From Amycolatopsis nivea (GTDB lineage Bacteria; Actinomycetota; Actinomycetes; Mycobacteriales; Pseudonocardiaceae): 64,000 nucleotides of DNA. A model generated the notes under the pieces. It saw only the letters and a list, made by a program, of their open reading frames with translations. It was not told where the DNA came from and searched no databases. The position numbers were made by a program, and so were the translations under genes. The number at the start of each line of letters is the position of its first letter. The first letter of the stretch is position 1. This document shows positions 1 to 7,648 of this stretch, one piece after another. The DNA lies in NCBI RefSeq assembly GCF_004522235.1, contig NZ_SDLT01000009.1:62001-126000 (forward strand), read 5' to 3'.

Positions 1-1
1 C

Positions 2-1000
2 GGCGTCGTAGCGTCGATTGGTCCGTGGAACTTCCCGGTGATGATCGCGGTGTGGCACGTCGCGCCGGCGCTGCGCATGGGAAACACGGTGGTGCTGAAG
101 CCTTCCGAGAACACGCCGTTGAGCGTGCTCGCGCTGGCGGAGATCTTCCGCCGTCACCTCCCCGCGGACGTGCTGACCGCGGTTTCCGGCGATCGCGAGG
201 TCGGTGCCGCGCTGGCCGCGCATCCGCGGATCGCCAAGATCGTGTTCACCGGTTCGACCGCGACCGGCCGCCGGATCGTCGAAAGCTCGGCAGGCAACCT
301 CGCCCGGCTCACCCTGGAACTGGGCGGGAACGACGCGGCGATCGTGCTGCCCGGCACGGACGTCGACGCCGTCGCGGACAAGCTGTTCTGGGCGGCCTTC
401 ATGAACACTGGCCAGGTGTGCGCCGCGCTCAAACGGCTTTACGTGCACGAATCGATCTACGACGACGTCGTGTCCGCGCTGGCCGAACGCGCGGAGAAGG
501 CACCGATGGGACCGGGGCAGGACAAAGCGAACCGGCTCGGGCCGGTGCAGAATCCCGCGCAGTTCGAGATCGTCTCCCGACTGGTCGAGGAGGCCCGGGC
601 ACGCGGCGCCCGCGTCGTCACCGGTGGCACCCCGGCGACGGAACTGGGGCCACTGTTCTACCGGCCGACGATCATCGCGGACGTCGAGGACGGTGCCGCG
701 GTCGTCGACGAGGAGCAGTTCGGACCGGTGCTGCCGGTGATCCGGTACTCCGAAGTGGACGCCGCGGTGCGCCGCGCTAACGGCACCGACCAGGGGCTGG
801 GCGCTTCGGTGTGGGGTGCGGACGCGAACGAGGTCGACGCGGTGGCGCAGCGACTGGAGGCGGGCACCGTCTGGATCAACCAGCACGGCGGCGTCGATCC
901 GGCGATCCCCTTCGGCGGCACGAAGTCGTCCGGCTACGGGCTGGAGTTCGGCGTAGAAGGCCTGAAAGCCATGGCAGCCAGCAAAATCATCCGCCGGTGA
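2..1000 (+). CDS. Aldehyde dehydrogenase, 5' end outside the window
   Basis: NAD(P)-dependent oxidation of an aldehyde to an acid. The frame is open from base 2, so the N-terminus is missing; the visible part starts at the GPWNFPV segment that precedes the cofactor-binding KPSE motif. The general-base motif LELGGNDA and the catalytic cysteine in NTGQVC are both present, as is the C-terminal PFGGTKSSGYG signature. About 333 residues remain of a usual 480, so roughly the first third is lost to the window edge. It converges on the aromatic cluster, separated by a strong hairpin. Its substrate is not shown; a role in the neighbouring aromatic pathway is only a guess. Confidence 0.93.
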   Translation, partial: GVVASIGPWNFPVMIAVWHVAPALRMGNTVVLKPSENTPLSVLALAEIFRRHLPADVLTAVSGDREVGAALAAHPRIAKIVFTGSTATGRRIVESSAGNLARLTLELGGNDAAIVLPGTDVDAVADKLFWAAFMNTGQVCAALKRLYVHESIYDDVVSALAERAEKAPMGPGQDKANRLGPVQNPAQFEIVSRLVEEARARGARVVTGGTPATELGPLFYRPTIIADVEDGAAVVDEEQFGPVLPVIRYSEVDAAVRRANGTDQGLGASVWGADANEVDAVAQRLEAGTVWINQHGGVDPAIPFGGTKSSGYGLEFGVEGLKAMAASKIIRR

Positions 1001-1003
1001 AAC

Positions 1004-1048
1004 CAGTGAAGGCCTCCTTGAGGGATTTCCTCGAGGAGGCCTTCACTG
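1004..1048. terminator. Bidirectional terminator hairpin
   Basis: Two 20-base arms (1004-1023 and 1029-1048) pair with a single G-T type mismatch around a 5-base loop. It lies between the convergent aldehyde dehydrogenase and FAD monooxygenase genes, 4 bases past one stop and 12 bases from the other. The length and near-perfect pairing make a shared rho-independent-type terminator the simplest reading, though no T-run follows. Confidence 0.8.
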
Positions 1049-1059
1049 TGGGCCGGGGG

Positions 1060-2670
1060 TCAAGCGCCGCGAAGCTTTTCCCACAACTCGGCCGCAGCCG
1101 CCCGGTCAGGCGGAGCACCTCGCCACACCACGGTTTGATCCTGACGCACTACCGTGAGGGGGCAAACATATTCGTCCGGGAGCGTGTCCACTTCAACGGC
1201 CGCGATTGGGATACCTCGCCGTGCCGCTTCACCGGTCAGCACTGAGATATCAACTCCTTGCCTAGCAATCACCGTGTAGCCGGGCGAGAAATGGTCGTAC
1301 AGCGAGGATCCGTCCGCCAGCGTGAAGTGCGGGGCACGGCAACCGGGCACAGTGGACGGTGTGTAGCTGCCCATCGTGTAACCGGGCGCTTCCTCGCCGT
1401 CGTAAGAGATGATCGGCGAATCGTGGTACGCGTAACCGTAATTCAGCCCTGCGGCGGCGAACTGCGGCTCGTTCAACTCCCGTACCGCGGCACCGAACGA
1501 CGCACGTGCGACCGCACCGGCGGGGGTGTCGTCTTCGAGTTCGGCGGGAAGTCCCGGGCGGGCGAGCTTCCGCTGGTGGTTCATCGCGAAGTGCGACACC
1601 TGTTCGGTGATCGGCCGTCGCTCGGCCTCGTAGGCGGCCAGGATCCCTTCCTCCGCCCAGCCGGCGAGATGCGCGCCGAGCAGCCAGGTCAGGTTGAGCA
1701 CGTCCGCGATGCCCGCGTTCATCCCGAATCCGGCGAACGGGACCCACAGGTGCGAAGCGTCGCCGGCGAGGAACACCCGCCGGTCGCGGAACCGGTCGGC
1801 GAGCAGCCGGCGGGCGACCCAGTCCTCTTTGGACAGGACCTCGTACTCGAACGACTCGTCCACACCGAGGATCGCGCGGATCGCTTCGTCTCGGTCGACC
1901 GCCTCGTCTTCCGACGCAAGGTAGGTGTGCACAAGGAAGGTTTCCGTGCCGTCGATCGCATACACGTGCCCGACGCGGCGTGAGTTGAACGTGTAGTAGC
2001 CCCACGCCCGCGGTTCGTCGGCGGACATCAGCGAGTACAGCTTCGGCGCGCGAATGCAGGTGGACTGCACGTGTTGGAGCACCGGATCACCGCTGAGCTT
2101 CGCGCCGATCTGCTTGCGCACCGCTGAACGGCCGCCGTCCGCGCCGATGAAGTACCGAGCGCGCAGGGTGCGTTCACCCGAACCGTCGGACACGACTGCC
2201 GAGACGGACGATTCGTCCTGGTTCACCGAGTGGAACCGGGTGCGGTTGAGCAGGTTCACGCCGGGTGCGGCAGCGGCGTTCCGGGCGAGGATCGGTTCCA
2301 GGAACGTCTGGTTGATCCGGTGCGGCGGTTCCGGCGTCGCCCAGCTCGTGTCGGGGCCGACGCGGGAGGTGTACCGCTCCCCGCTCGCCGGGATCGGGAT
2401 GCGCGACAGTTCCCGTCCGGTCAGCGAGGTCCGGAACGCGACGTCCTGCGGGTAGTCGCGCGGCAACCCGGCGGCGCGCACCTCGGCCGCGATCCCGAGC
2501 CGCCGGAAACTCTCCATGGTGCGCGAGGCGACGTGGTTGCACTTGACGTTCGGCGGTTCCAGGAACTCCCGTTCCTCGACGACAATCACCGACACGCCGC
2601 GGCTGCTGAGGTCTAAAGCGGCGACCAGCCCGACCGGACCCGCGCCGACGATGAGGACGTCTGCGTCCAT
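1060..2670 (-). CDS. FAD-dependent aromatic monooxygenase (PheA/TfdB/RdmE-like)
   Basis: Predicted class A flavoprotein hydroxylase of about 536 residues that would hydroxylate a phenolic acid using NAD(P)H and O2. The N-terminus carries the Rossmann FAD motif GAGPVG (residues 9-14), a mid-protein DG motif (GADGGRSAVR) and the second FAD motif with FLAGDASHLWVP. A C-terminal thioredoxin-like domain of roughly 130 residues matches the phenol hydroxylase branch. The ATG at 2670 is chosen because GGAG lies 5 bases upstream; an in-frame GTG at 2688 overlaps the previous gene and lacks a good ribosome site. It is the last gene of the aromatic operon. Which ring position it attacks cannot be read from the sequence. 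Confidence 0.9.
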   Translation of the reverse strand: MDADVLIVGAGPVGLVAALDLSSRGVSVIVVEEREFLEPPNVKCNHVASRTMESFRRLGIAAEVRAAGLPRDYPQDVAFRTSLTGRELSRIPIPASGERYTSRVGPDTSWATPEPPHRINQTFLEPILARNAAAAPGVNLLNRTRFHSVNQDESSVSAVVSDGSGERTLRARYFIGADGGRSAVRKQIGAKLSGDPVLQHVQSTCIRAPKLYSLMSADEPRAWGYYTFNSRRVGHVYAIDGTETFLVHTYLASEDEAVDRDEAIRAILGVDESFEYEVLSKEDWVARRLLADRFRDRRVFLAGDASHLWVPFAGFGMNAGIADVLNLTWLLGAHLAGWAEEGILAAYEAERRPITEQVSHFAMNHQRKLARPGLPAELEDDTPAGAVARASFGAAVRELNEPQFAAAGLNYGYAYHDSPIISYDGEEAPGYTMGSYTPSTVPGCRAPHFTLADGSSLYDHFSPGYTVIARQGVDISVLTGEAARRGIPIAAVEVDTLPDEYVCPLTVVRQDQTVVWRGAPPDRAAAAELWEKLRGA

Positions 2671-2681
2671 GGTTTCTCCGT

Positions 2682-3644
2682 TCAGCACGGCATTCCTTGT
2701 GCCACCACGCCAAGGTGCTCGGTCATCAACCGGCGGGCCGCATCCTCGTCACGGTCCTCAATGGCCTGAAGGATGCGGCGGTGCGCGTCGACAGCACGGG
2801 AAGCCCGTTCAGCGTTGGTGTGCACGGCATACACACTCTCCCGAGGACGGTTCAACGCACCGACCGACGCCGCGATCGCCGGATTCCCGCTGAGCAAACC
2901 GAGCCGCGCATGGAATTCCAGCGACAGCGGGTTGTAGCGGCTGGCGTCGTGGACGTGTTTCTCCGATTCCTCGACCAGCGCTCGCAATTGCGCGACTTGG
3001 TCGTCAGCCGCGGCACGCGCGGCGAGCGCGGCGGCAGCGGGTTCGACCGCGTGCTGCGCTTCCAGCAGCTGTTCGGTTCGCATCCCGTGCAAATGCAGTT
3101 GAATGGACAGCGAATCCGCGATCCGGCCGATGTCCGCCTCGGCTTCTTCCGCCGTGCTGAGTTCACGGTATTCGCCGGACCAGTACAGCAACGGCTGCCC
3201 GGTTCCACCGCCCGCGGAAACGACTTCGCCGACGAGAATGATGTGGTCACCGCCGCCGAGCATCGTGTGCACCGTGCAGTCGAACCAGCTCAGCGCGCCG
3301 GTGACGACTGGCGCGCCGGTGGCCTCGGTGTGCGTCTCGACCTCGTCGAACCGTTCCTTGCTCCGGCCGCGTCCACGTCGCGCGAAACACGCGGAGACGT
3401 CCTGCTGATGACGGCCGAGCACGTTGATCGCGAAGACCCCGCTCGCGCGGATCTCGTCAAGGATCGGACTGTGCGAATTGATCGAGACCGTCACCAAAAG
3501 CGGATTCAGCGAAAGGGAAACGAACGAGGTCGCGGTGATCCCGTAAAGGTGCCCGTCGAGCGCGGTCGTCACCACCGTGACCCCGGAAGCGAACCGTCCG
3601 GCGGCCTGGCGGAAACTGTCGATCCGTTGCTGGTCGGAGGTCAT
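2682..3644 (-). CDS. Flavin reductase fused to a GntR-type FCD ligand domain
   Basis: About 320 residues. Residues 1-170 form an HpaC-like flavin reductase domain (FASGVTVVTT, ITATSFVSLSLNP) that would supply reduced FMN/FAD to a two-component hydroxylase, most likely the HpaB homologue at 7649-9103. Residues 180-310 resemble the all-helical FCD effector domain of GntR/FadR regulators, but there is no winged-helix DNA-binding domain. In the Acinetobacter p-hydroxyphenylacetate hydroxylase the reductase also has a C-terminal regulatory domain that speeds flavin reduction when substrate binds; a similar sensor role is inferred here. The ATG at 3644 has GAGG 8 bases upstream; a GTG at 3653 overlaps the preceding stop. 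Confidence 0.85.
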   Translation of the reverse strand: MTSDQQRIDSFRQAAGRFASGVTVVTTALDGHLYGITATSFVSLSLNPLLVTVSINSHSPILDEIRASGVFAINVLGRHQQDVSACFARRGRGRSKERFDEVETHTEATGAPVVTGALSWFDCTVHTMLGGGDHIILVGEVVSAGGGTGQPLLYWSGEYRELSTAEEAEADIGRIADSLSIQLHLHGMRTEQLLEAQHAVEPAAAALAARAAADDQVAQLRALVEESEKHVHDASRYNPLSLEFHARLGLLSGNPAIAASVGALNRPRESVYAVHTNAERASRAVDAHRRILQAIEDRDEDAARRLMTEHLGVVAQGMPC

Positions 3645-3649
3645 GGGAT

Positions 3650-4288
3650 TCACCTCGTCTCGTCCGGAACGCCGAGCTGGCGGAAGTCGTAGACGTCCAA
3701 AGTGGTCTCTCCGGCGCGAAGACGGTCCAGATAGGACGCTTCTTTCTCGGCACGAGCCCGGGACGCGGCGAGAACCCGGTCGTACTCCTCCGCCGGGAAC
3801 ACGACGATCCCGTCCCGGTCGGCCACGACGACGTCGCCTCGGCGCACCACCCGGCCGCGCAACGTGATCGGGCGGCCGACGGTTCCCGGCCAGTTCTTGA
3901 TCGTGCCGCGGATCGAGATCGCCGTGCTGAACGCCGGGAACCCGAGCGACGCGAGCTGCTGGGTGTCGCGGACGCCGCCGTCGATCACCAGGCCGTTGAT
4001 GCCACGTGCCTGCGCCGCGACCGCCATCACCTCGCCCCAGTACCCGAACGGCGCGCCACCAGCGTCGACGACGAGCACGTCACCCGGTCCAGCTGCTTCA
4101 ATGCCGTGGTGCAGTGCGAGGTTGTCGCCGAGCTGCGCCGACACCGGCACCGCGCGGCCGACCATCTGCGCACCGTCCCAGGCTGGCCGGAACGCGGGGT
4201 CCAGGAAGCAGTCGAGACCGGAAGCCTCGTACAGCGTGGCTGTACCGAGCGTCAGCAGTTCCTTGGTGTCTTCCGCCAACGTGGTCAT
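3650..4288 (-). CDS. RraA-family protein, HMG/CHA aldolase candidate 1
   Basis: 212 residues of the RraA/4-hydroxy-4-methyl-2-oxoglutarate aldolase fold. It keeps the GYWGE segment and the Arg-Asp pair in DGGVRD that binds substrate and metal in the characterised aldolases. In gallate and protocatechuate 4,5-cleavage this family splits 4-carboxy-4-hydroxy-2-oxoadipate into pyruvate and oxaloacetate. The start is the ATG at 4288, whose ATGA overlap with the upstream stop indicates translational coupling; longer upstream reading gives arginine-rich sequence from another frame. It is the third of three tandem family members. Older databases call such proteins dimethylmenaquinone methyltransferases, which is not supported. 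Confidence 0.88.
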   Translation of the reverse strand: MTTLAEDTKELLTLGTATLYEASGLDCFLDPAFRPAWDGAQMVGRAVPVSAQLGDNLALHHGIEAAGPGDVLVVDAGGAPFGYWGEVMAVAAQARGINGLVIDGGVRDTQQLASLGFPAFSTAISIRGTIKNWPGTVGRPITLRGRVVRRGDVVVADRDGIVVFPAEEYDRVLAASRARAEKEASYLDRLRAGETTLDVYDFRQLGVPDETR

Positions 4289-4932
4289 GCGTCCGCCCGC
4301 TGCAGGTCGTGGTAGCCGTACTTCGCGCGTGCTTCGGCGATCGTCGCGCCGCCGAGCGCAGCGGTGAGGATCGCTTCCTCCCGCGCCTGGATCATCTCGG
4401 CGACCTCCAGCACGTCGTCCTCGCAATCCCGCGGGATCGCCACGACTCCGTCCGAGTCGCCGAGCAGGATGTCGCCGTGGCGCACCGTCACGCCGCCGAT
4501 GGTCACCGGCCCGCGTTCCTCGGCCACCTCGACCCGGTCCTTGCCGGTGCGCATGAAGCGACCGCGGCTGTAGATCGGGTAGCCGATGGAGAGCGCACGG
4601 TGCGTGTCGCGGCAGACGCCTTCAATGACCGTGCCTGAGATACCACGCTGGTGCGCTACTGCGGTCAGGATGTCGCCCCACACCGTGCAGTCGACCCGGC
4701 CGTCGTTGTCGAGCACGATCACCTGCCCCGGTTCGACCTGGTCGATGAAGTCGCCGACAGTGCCGGCCGGGACCTGCGCGCTGACGTAGCGCACGGTGAA
4801 CGCGCGGCCGACCATGCACTGTCCGTCCGCGAGCGGGGCGAGCCCGAGTAGGCTGCCCGGGCGCTTGAGCTTGTCGAGGGCGTCGGACACCGTCGCGGTG
4901 CCGAGCGCGGAGAAGCGGTCGAGGAGAGACAT
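4285..4932 (-). CDS. RraA-family protein, HMG/CHA aldolase candidate 2
   Basis: 215 residues, same fold as its two neighbours. The substrate/metal segment reads EGVCRD, so the Arg-Asp pair is kept but the usual Asp at the start of the motif is Glu. TVWGD replaces the GYWGE segment. It overlaps the following gene by 4 bases and its own start by 1 base with the previous stop, so all three are coupled. It may be the true 4-carboxy-4-hydroxy-2-oxoadipate aldolase, a subunit of a mixed oligomer, or act on a related 2-oxo acid; sequence alone does not decide. Confidence 0.87.
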   Translation of the reverse strand: MSLLDRFSALGTATVSDALDKLKRPGSLLGLAPLADGQCMVGRAFTVRYVSAQVPAGTVGDFIDQVEPGQVIVLDNDGRVDCTVWGDILTAVAHQRGISGTVIEGVCRDTHRALSIGYPIYSRGRFMRTGKDRVEVAEERGPVTIGGVTVRHGDILLGDSDGVVAIPRDCEDDVLEVAEMIQAREEAILTAALGGATIAEARAKYGYHDLQRADA

Positions 4933-5600
4933 CAGCGCTGCTCCACAGTGACTGAGGGGAATTGGGAATCGTGCATGACTTCCTGCACGTCACGGCCGGA
5001 CCGGACCGCCTCCGCCATGCGGGCTTCCCGATCAGCGATCCGCTGCGCGAGTTCGACAACGCGCTCGGCGTCTCCCGCGGCGACGAAGACGACGCCGTTC
5101 ACGTCCGCGAGCACAAAGTCTTGCGGGGCAACTGAGATACCAGCGATCTGGATCCGCTCATCCATCGCGGCCTGCACGATTCGGCCCCGCGCACTGACCG
5201 GAACGGCCGTGCGCGCGAAAACCGGGAGCTTCAGCGCTTCGCTCTCCTGGACGTCGCGGCAGGCACCGTCCACGATGACGCCAGCCACGCCGCGCCGGAC
5301 CGCGGCCTCGGCGAGCAGACCGCCCCAGCAGGACACGTCCGTGCGGCCGTGGTTGTCGATCACCACGACGTCGTCCGGCTCGGTGATCCCGACCAGCGGA
5401 GTGGCGATGTGCGTCGCCGGTCCCGCAGTCGCTTTGGGCGCGGCGGTGACCGTGCGCACGCGGCCAGCCAGAACGGTGCCGACGGGCCACATCGGTTTCA
5501 ATGCGGTGACCGCGCCGGGCAGGCCGAGCGTGTCCAGTGCGTCGGAGACCGCGCAGCTGTCGAGCCCGCGCAGCGCGGTGATGATCTCTTCGGGAGACAT
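4932..5600 (-). CDS. RraA-family protein, HMG/CHA aldolase candidate 3
   Basis: 222 residues starting MSPEEIITALRG. The motif SCWGG followed by DGACRD retains the Arg-Asp pair. The start at 5600 is supported by GGAAGTGAG just upstream, and the stop overlaps the next start as TGATG. It lies 2 bases after the extradiol dioxygenase gene, so it is the first aldolase candidate to be translated. The family and the neighbourhood (LigB-type dioxygenase, LigJ-type hydratase) together point to the final cleavage step of a 4,5-ring-fission pathway. Confidence 0.88.
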   Translation of the reverse strand: MSPEEIITALRGLDSCAVSDALDTLGLPGAVTALKPMWPVGTVLAGRVRTVTAAPKATAGPATHIATPLVGITEPDDVVVIDNHGRTDVSCWGGLLAEAAVRRGVAGVIVDGACRDVQESEALKLPVFARTAVPVSARGRIVQAAMDERIQIAGISVAPQDFVLADVNGVVFVAAGDAERVVELAQRIADREARMAEAVRSGRDVQEVMHDSQFPSVTVEQR

Positions 5601-5602
5601 GC

Positions 5603-6619
5603 TCACTTCCGTTCCCAGGTAAGGAAACCCATCGCGTTGCCGGTACCGGCTTCCGTCCGGTAGCACGGCTCGTAGTCCACGCTCGTCACGGCGAGACCGG
5701 CCTCGTCGGCGATCCCGGCGACCGCGATCCAGTTCCGCAGCTCCGACGCGCCGGACCGCATCTCGGCAGCCGGAACGGACGAGAGGTAGTCGGCATCGTG
5801 GTTCCGCAGCGCCTCGAGAAACTCCTGGTCCAGCTTCTCGTCGATCACGAAGTGGCTGAGCCCGCCCGAAGCGACGACGCCGACCCGCAGGTCCCCGGGG
5901 AACGACCGGATCGCCCGGCCCACCGCGCGCCCGAAGTCGTAGCAGCGCTTCGCGCCCGGCGGATTCGGCTCCCAGAAGGTGTTGATGAAGATCGGCACCA
6001 TCGGCAGCGTCGACTCCTGCCCGAGGAATCGCTGGTAGATGAACCCGAAGCCGTGCGGGATGGTGTGGTTCTCATACCGTCCGGCCGGGATCACCTCGGT
6101 GGCGCCGGTGTCGAAATTCTCGGCCTGGGTGGACTGGATGATGTGCTTGCCGAGCGCGCGGTGCGTGGGCCGCATGATCGTGCGGTCCGGGACGTCGCCG
6201 GTCGCCGCCTCGGCCAGGCCGGGGGCCATCGCGTCGAGCTGGGCCTGGGTGAACGGCACGTGCGCGACCTCGTCGCCCCAGAACACCGAGAACGGGGCGA
6301 GCCATTCGTCGCCGTAGGTTTCCTTGTGGTCGCTGGAAACGATGACGAGGACGTCGACGTCCTGGGTGCGGATGAAGTCCGCGAGCCGGTCCATCGACCG
6401 CTGGCAGCTTTCCCAGCGACGCGCCATCACCTCGGGAGTGATCTCGTGGGAGAAGTCCTCCCGCAGCTCGCGCAGTTCCTCGTAACTGTAGGTCTCGCCG
6501 CGGAACTTCAGCCCTTTGCTGGCGCGGTCCGCGGTGCCTCTGGTATCCCAGGCCTGCGGCGGTGGCGCCTTCAGCTGCGGTCCGTGCGAGGTGCCGATCC
6601 CGGCGACGATCTCGGTCAT
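5603..6619 (-). CDS. LigB-type class III extradiol ring-cleavage dioxygenase
   Basis: 338 residues of the protocatechuate 4,5-dioxygenase beta-subunit/gallate dioxygenase superfamily, which uses non-haem Fe(II) to open a dihydroxylated ring next to the hydroxyls. Candidate iron and acid-base histidines are visible in GTSHGP near residue 12, in SSDHKE, in HTIPHGFGF and in GGLSHF. No LigA-like alpha subunit is encoded nearby, so it is probably a single-chain enzyme, as gallate dioxygenases are, though it lacks the extra C-terminal alpha-like region of GalA. Ten bases separate it from the LigJ-like hydratase gene. Gallate or a substituted catechol is the likely substrate (inference). Confidence 0.88.
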   Translation of the reverse strand: MTEIVAGIGTSHGPQLKAPPPQAWDTRGTADRASKGLKFRGETYSYEELRELREDFSHEITPEVMARRWESCQRSMDRLADFIRTQDVDVLVIVSSDHKETYGDEWLAPFSVFWGDEVAHVPFTQAQLDAMAPGLAEAATGDVPDRTIMRPTHRALGKHIIQSTQAENFDTGATEVIPAGRYENHTIPHGFGFIYQRFLGQESTLPMVPIFINTFWEPNPPGAKRCYDFGRAVGRAIRSFPGDLRVGVVASGGLSHFVIDEKLDQEFLEALRNHDADYLSSVPAAEMRSGASELRNWIAVAGIADEAGLAVTSVDYEPCYRTEAGTGNAMGFLTWERK

Positions 6620-6629
6620 GATCTCCCCC

Positions 6630-7631
6630 TCAGAGCTGGAAGAGCGCGCGGGCGTTGTTCTCGAGGACGTCGGCGCGCTCCTTTTCGCCGAGCCAGGCGA
6701 TGTCGTCGATGAGCAGGTGGATGTCGTCGAACCAGCGCCCGGTCTCGGGGTCGATCTGCGAGCCGGTGCCCGGTTTTTCCGAGCCGAACAGCACCCGGTC
6801 GGTGCCGACGACCTTCATCAGCAGTTCCAGGCTGTCCTGGGTGTAGAGGCACGAGTCGAAATGCAGCCGGCGCAGTTTGTCCAGATAGGACACTCCGGTG
6901 CGCACCACCGACGGCAGGAACCGGCCCACCTGGTACGGAATCGCGCCGCCGCCGTGCGAGACGATCACCTTCAGATCGGGGAAATCCTTCAGCACGGTGG
7001 AGTTCACGAGGCTCCACACGGCGACCGTTTCTTCCTGGATGAAGTGCAGGCTGTACGGCTCGCGCGCGGGCGGCTTGCACCCGGCCGCGTGCAGCAGCAC
7101 CGGGACGTCGAGTTCGCACAGCACCTCGTACACCGGGTACCAGTACCGGTCGCCGAGCGCGAGCGGGGTTTCCGTGCCTTCGTAGGGGTCGGTATTGAGC
7201 ATCGCGCCGACGAAGCCGAGTTCGGTCACTGTGCGGCGCAGCTCGGCGGTCCAGTCCCGCGGCGTCAGATCCGGGCTTTGCGGCAGCCCGGCGACGCCTT
7301 TGAACCGGCCGGGGAACAGCTCGGTCGCGCGGTGGATGAGGTTGTTGGTCTCCTCGGTGAACCACTGCACGAGCTTCGCCGGCCGTTCACTGTGCATCAT
7401 CTGGAACGGGCGGGGCGAGATCATCTGCAGGTCGATCCCGGCGCCGTCGAGGTGCGCGAGATGCGAGATGTCGCCGAAGCTCGGGTGCGGGTGGTGATAC
7501 GCGGCGGCGAGCGCGTCGTCGCTGATGGCCGGGGGTTTGCCGCCGTGCGCGCCGCGGTGCGAGAGCAGCGAGGCTTTCCAGGCGTAGTAGGCGTCCGGCG
7601 CGGACATGTGGCCGTGGACGTCGATGATCAC
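6630..7631 (-). CDS. Amidohydrolase-family 4-oxalomesaconate hydratase (LigJ-like)
   Basis: 333 residues. The N-terminal metal motif is DVHGH; LPQSPDLTP, WYPVYE, the HGGGAIPY loop and GSEKPG follow in the same order as I recall for Sphingobium LigJ. LigJ adds water to 4-oxalomesaconate to give 4-carboxy-4-hydroxy-2-oxoadipate. The same superfamily contains ACMSD-type decarboxylases, but the HGGGAIPY and IDPETGRWFDD segments favour LigJ. It sits between the HpaB-like hydroxylase and the dioxygenase, and its product is the substrate of the RraA/LigK class encoded just downstream, which makes the assignment internally consistent. Confidence 0.85.
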   Translation of the reverse strand: MIIDVHGHMSAPDAYYAWKASLLSHRGAHGGKPPAISDDALAAAYHHPHPSFGDISHLAHLDGAGIDLQMISPRPFQMMHSERPAKLVQWFTEETNNLIHRATELFPGRFKGVAGLPQSPDLTPRDWTAELRRTVTELGFVGAMLNTDPYEGTETPLALGDRYWYPVYEVLCELDVPVLLHAAGCKPPAREPYSLHFIQEETVAVWSLVNSTVLKDFPDLKVIVSHGGGAIPYQVGRFLPSVVRTGVSYLDKLRRLHFDSCLYTQDSLELLMKVVGTDRVLFGSEKPGTGSQIDPETGRWFDDIHLLIDDIAWLGEKERADVLENNARALFQL

Positions 7632-7648
7632 GGGATGCTCCTTGCGTC

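Noticed and set aside
1243-5142. TGAGATAYCA as an operator of the aromatic cluster
   Set aside because: Copies at 1243, 4636 and 5133 lie inside coding sequence far from starts, and others lie in unrelated genes; the 17-bp palindromes in the gaps are better operators.
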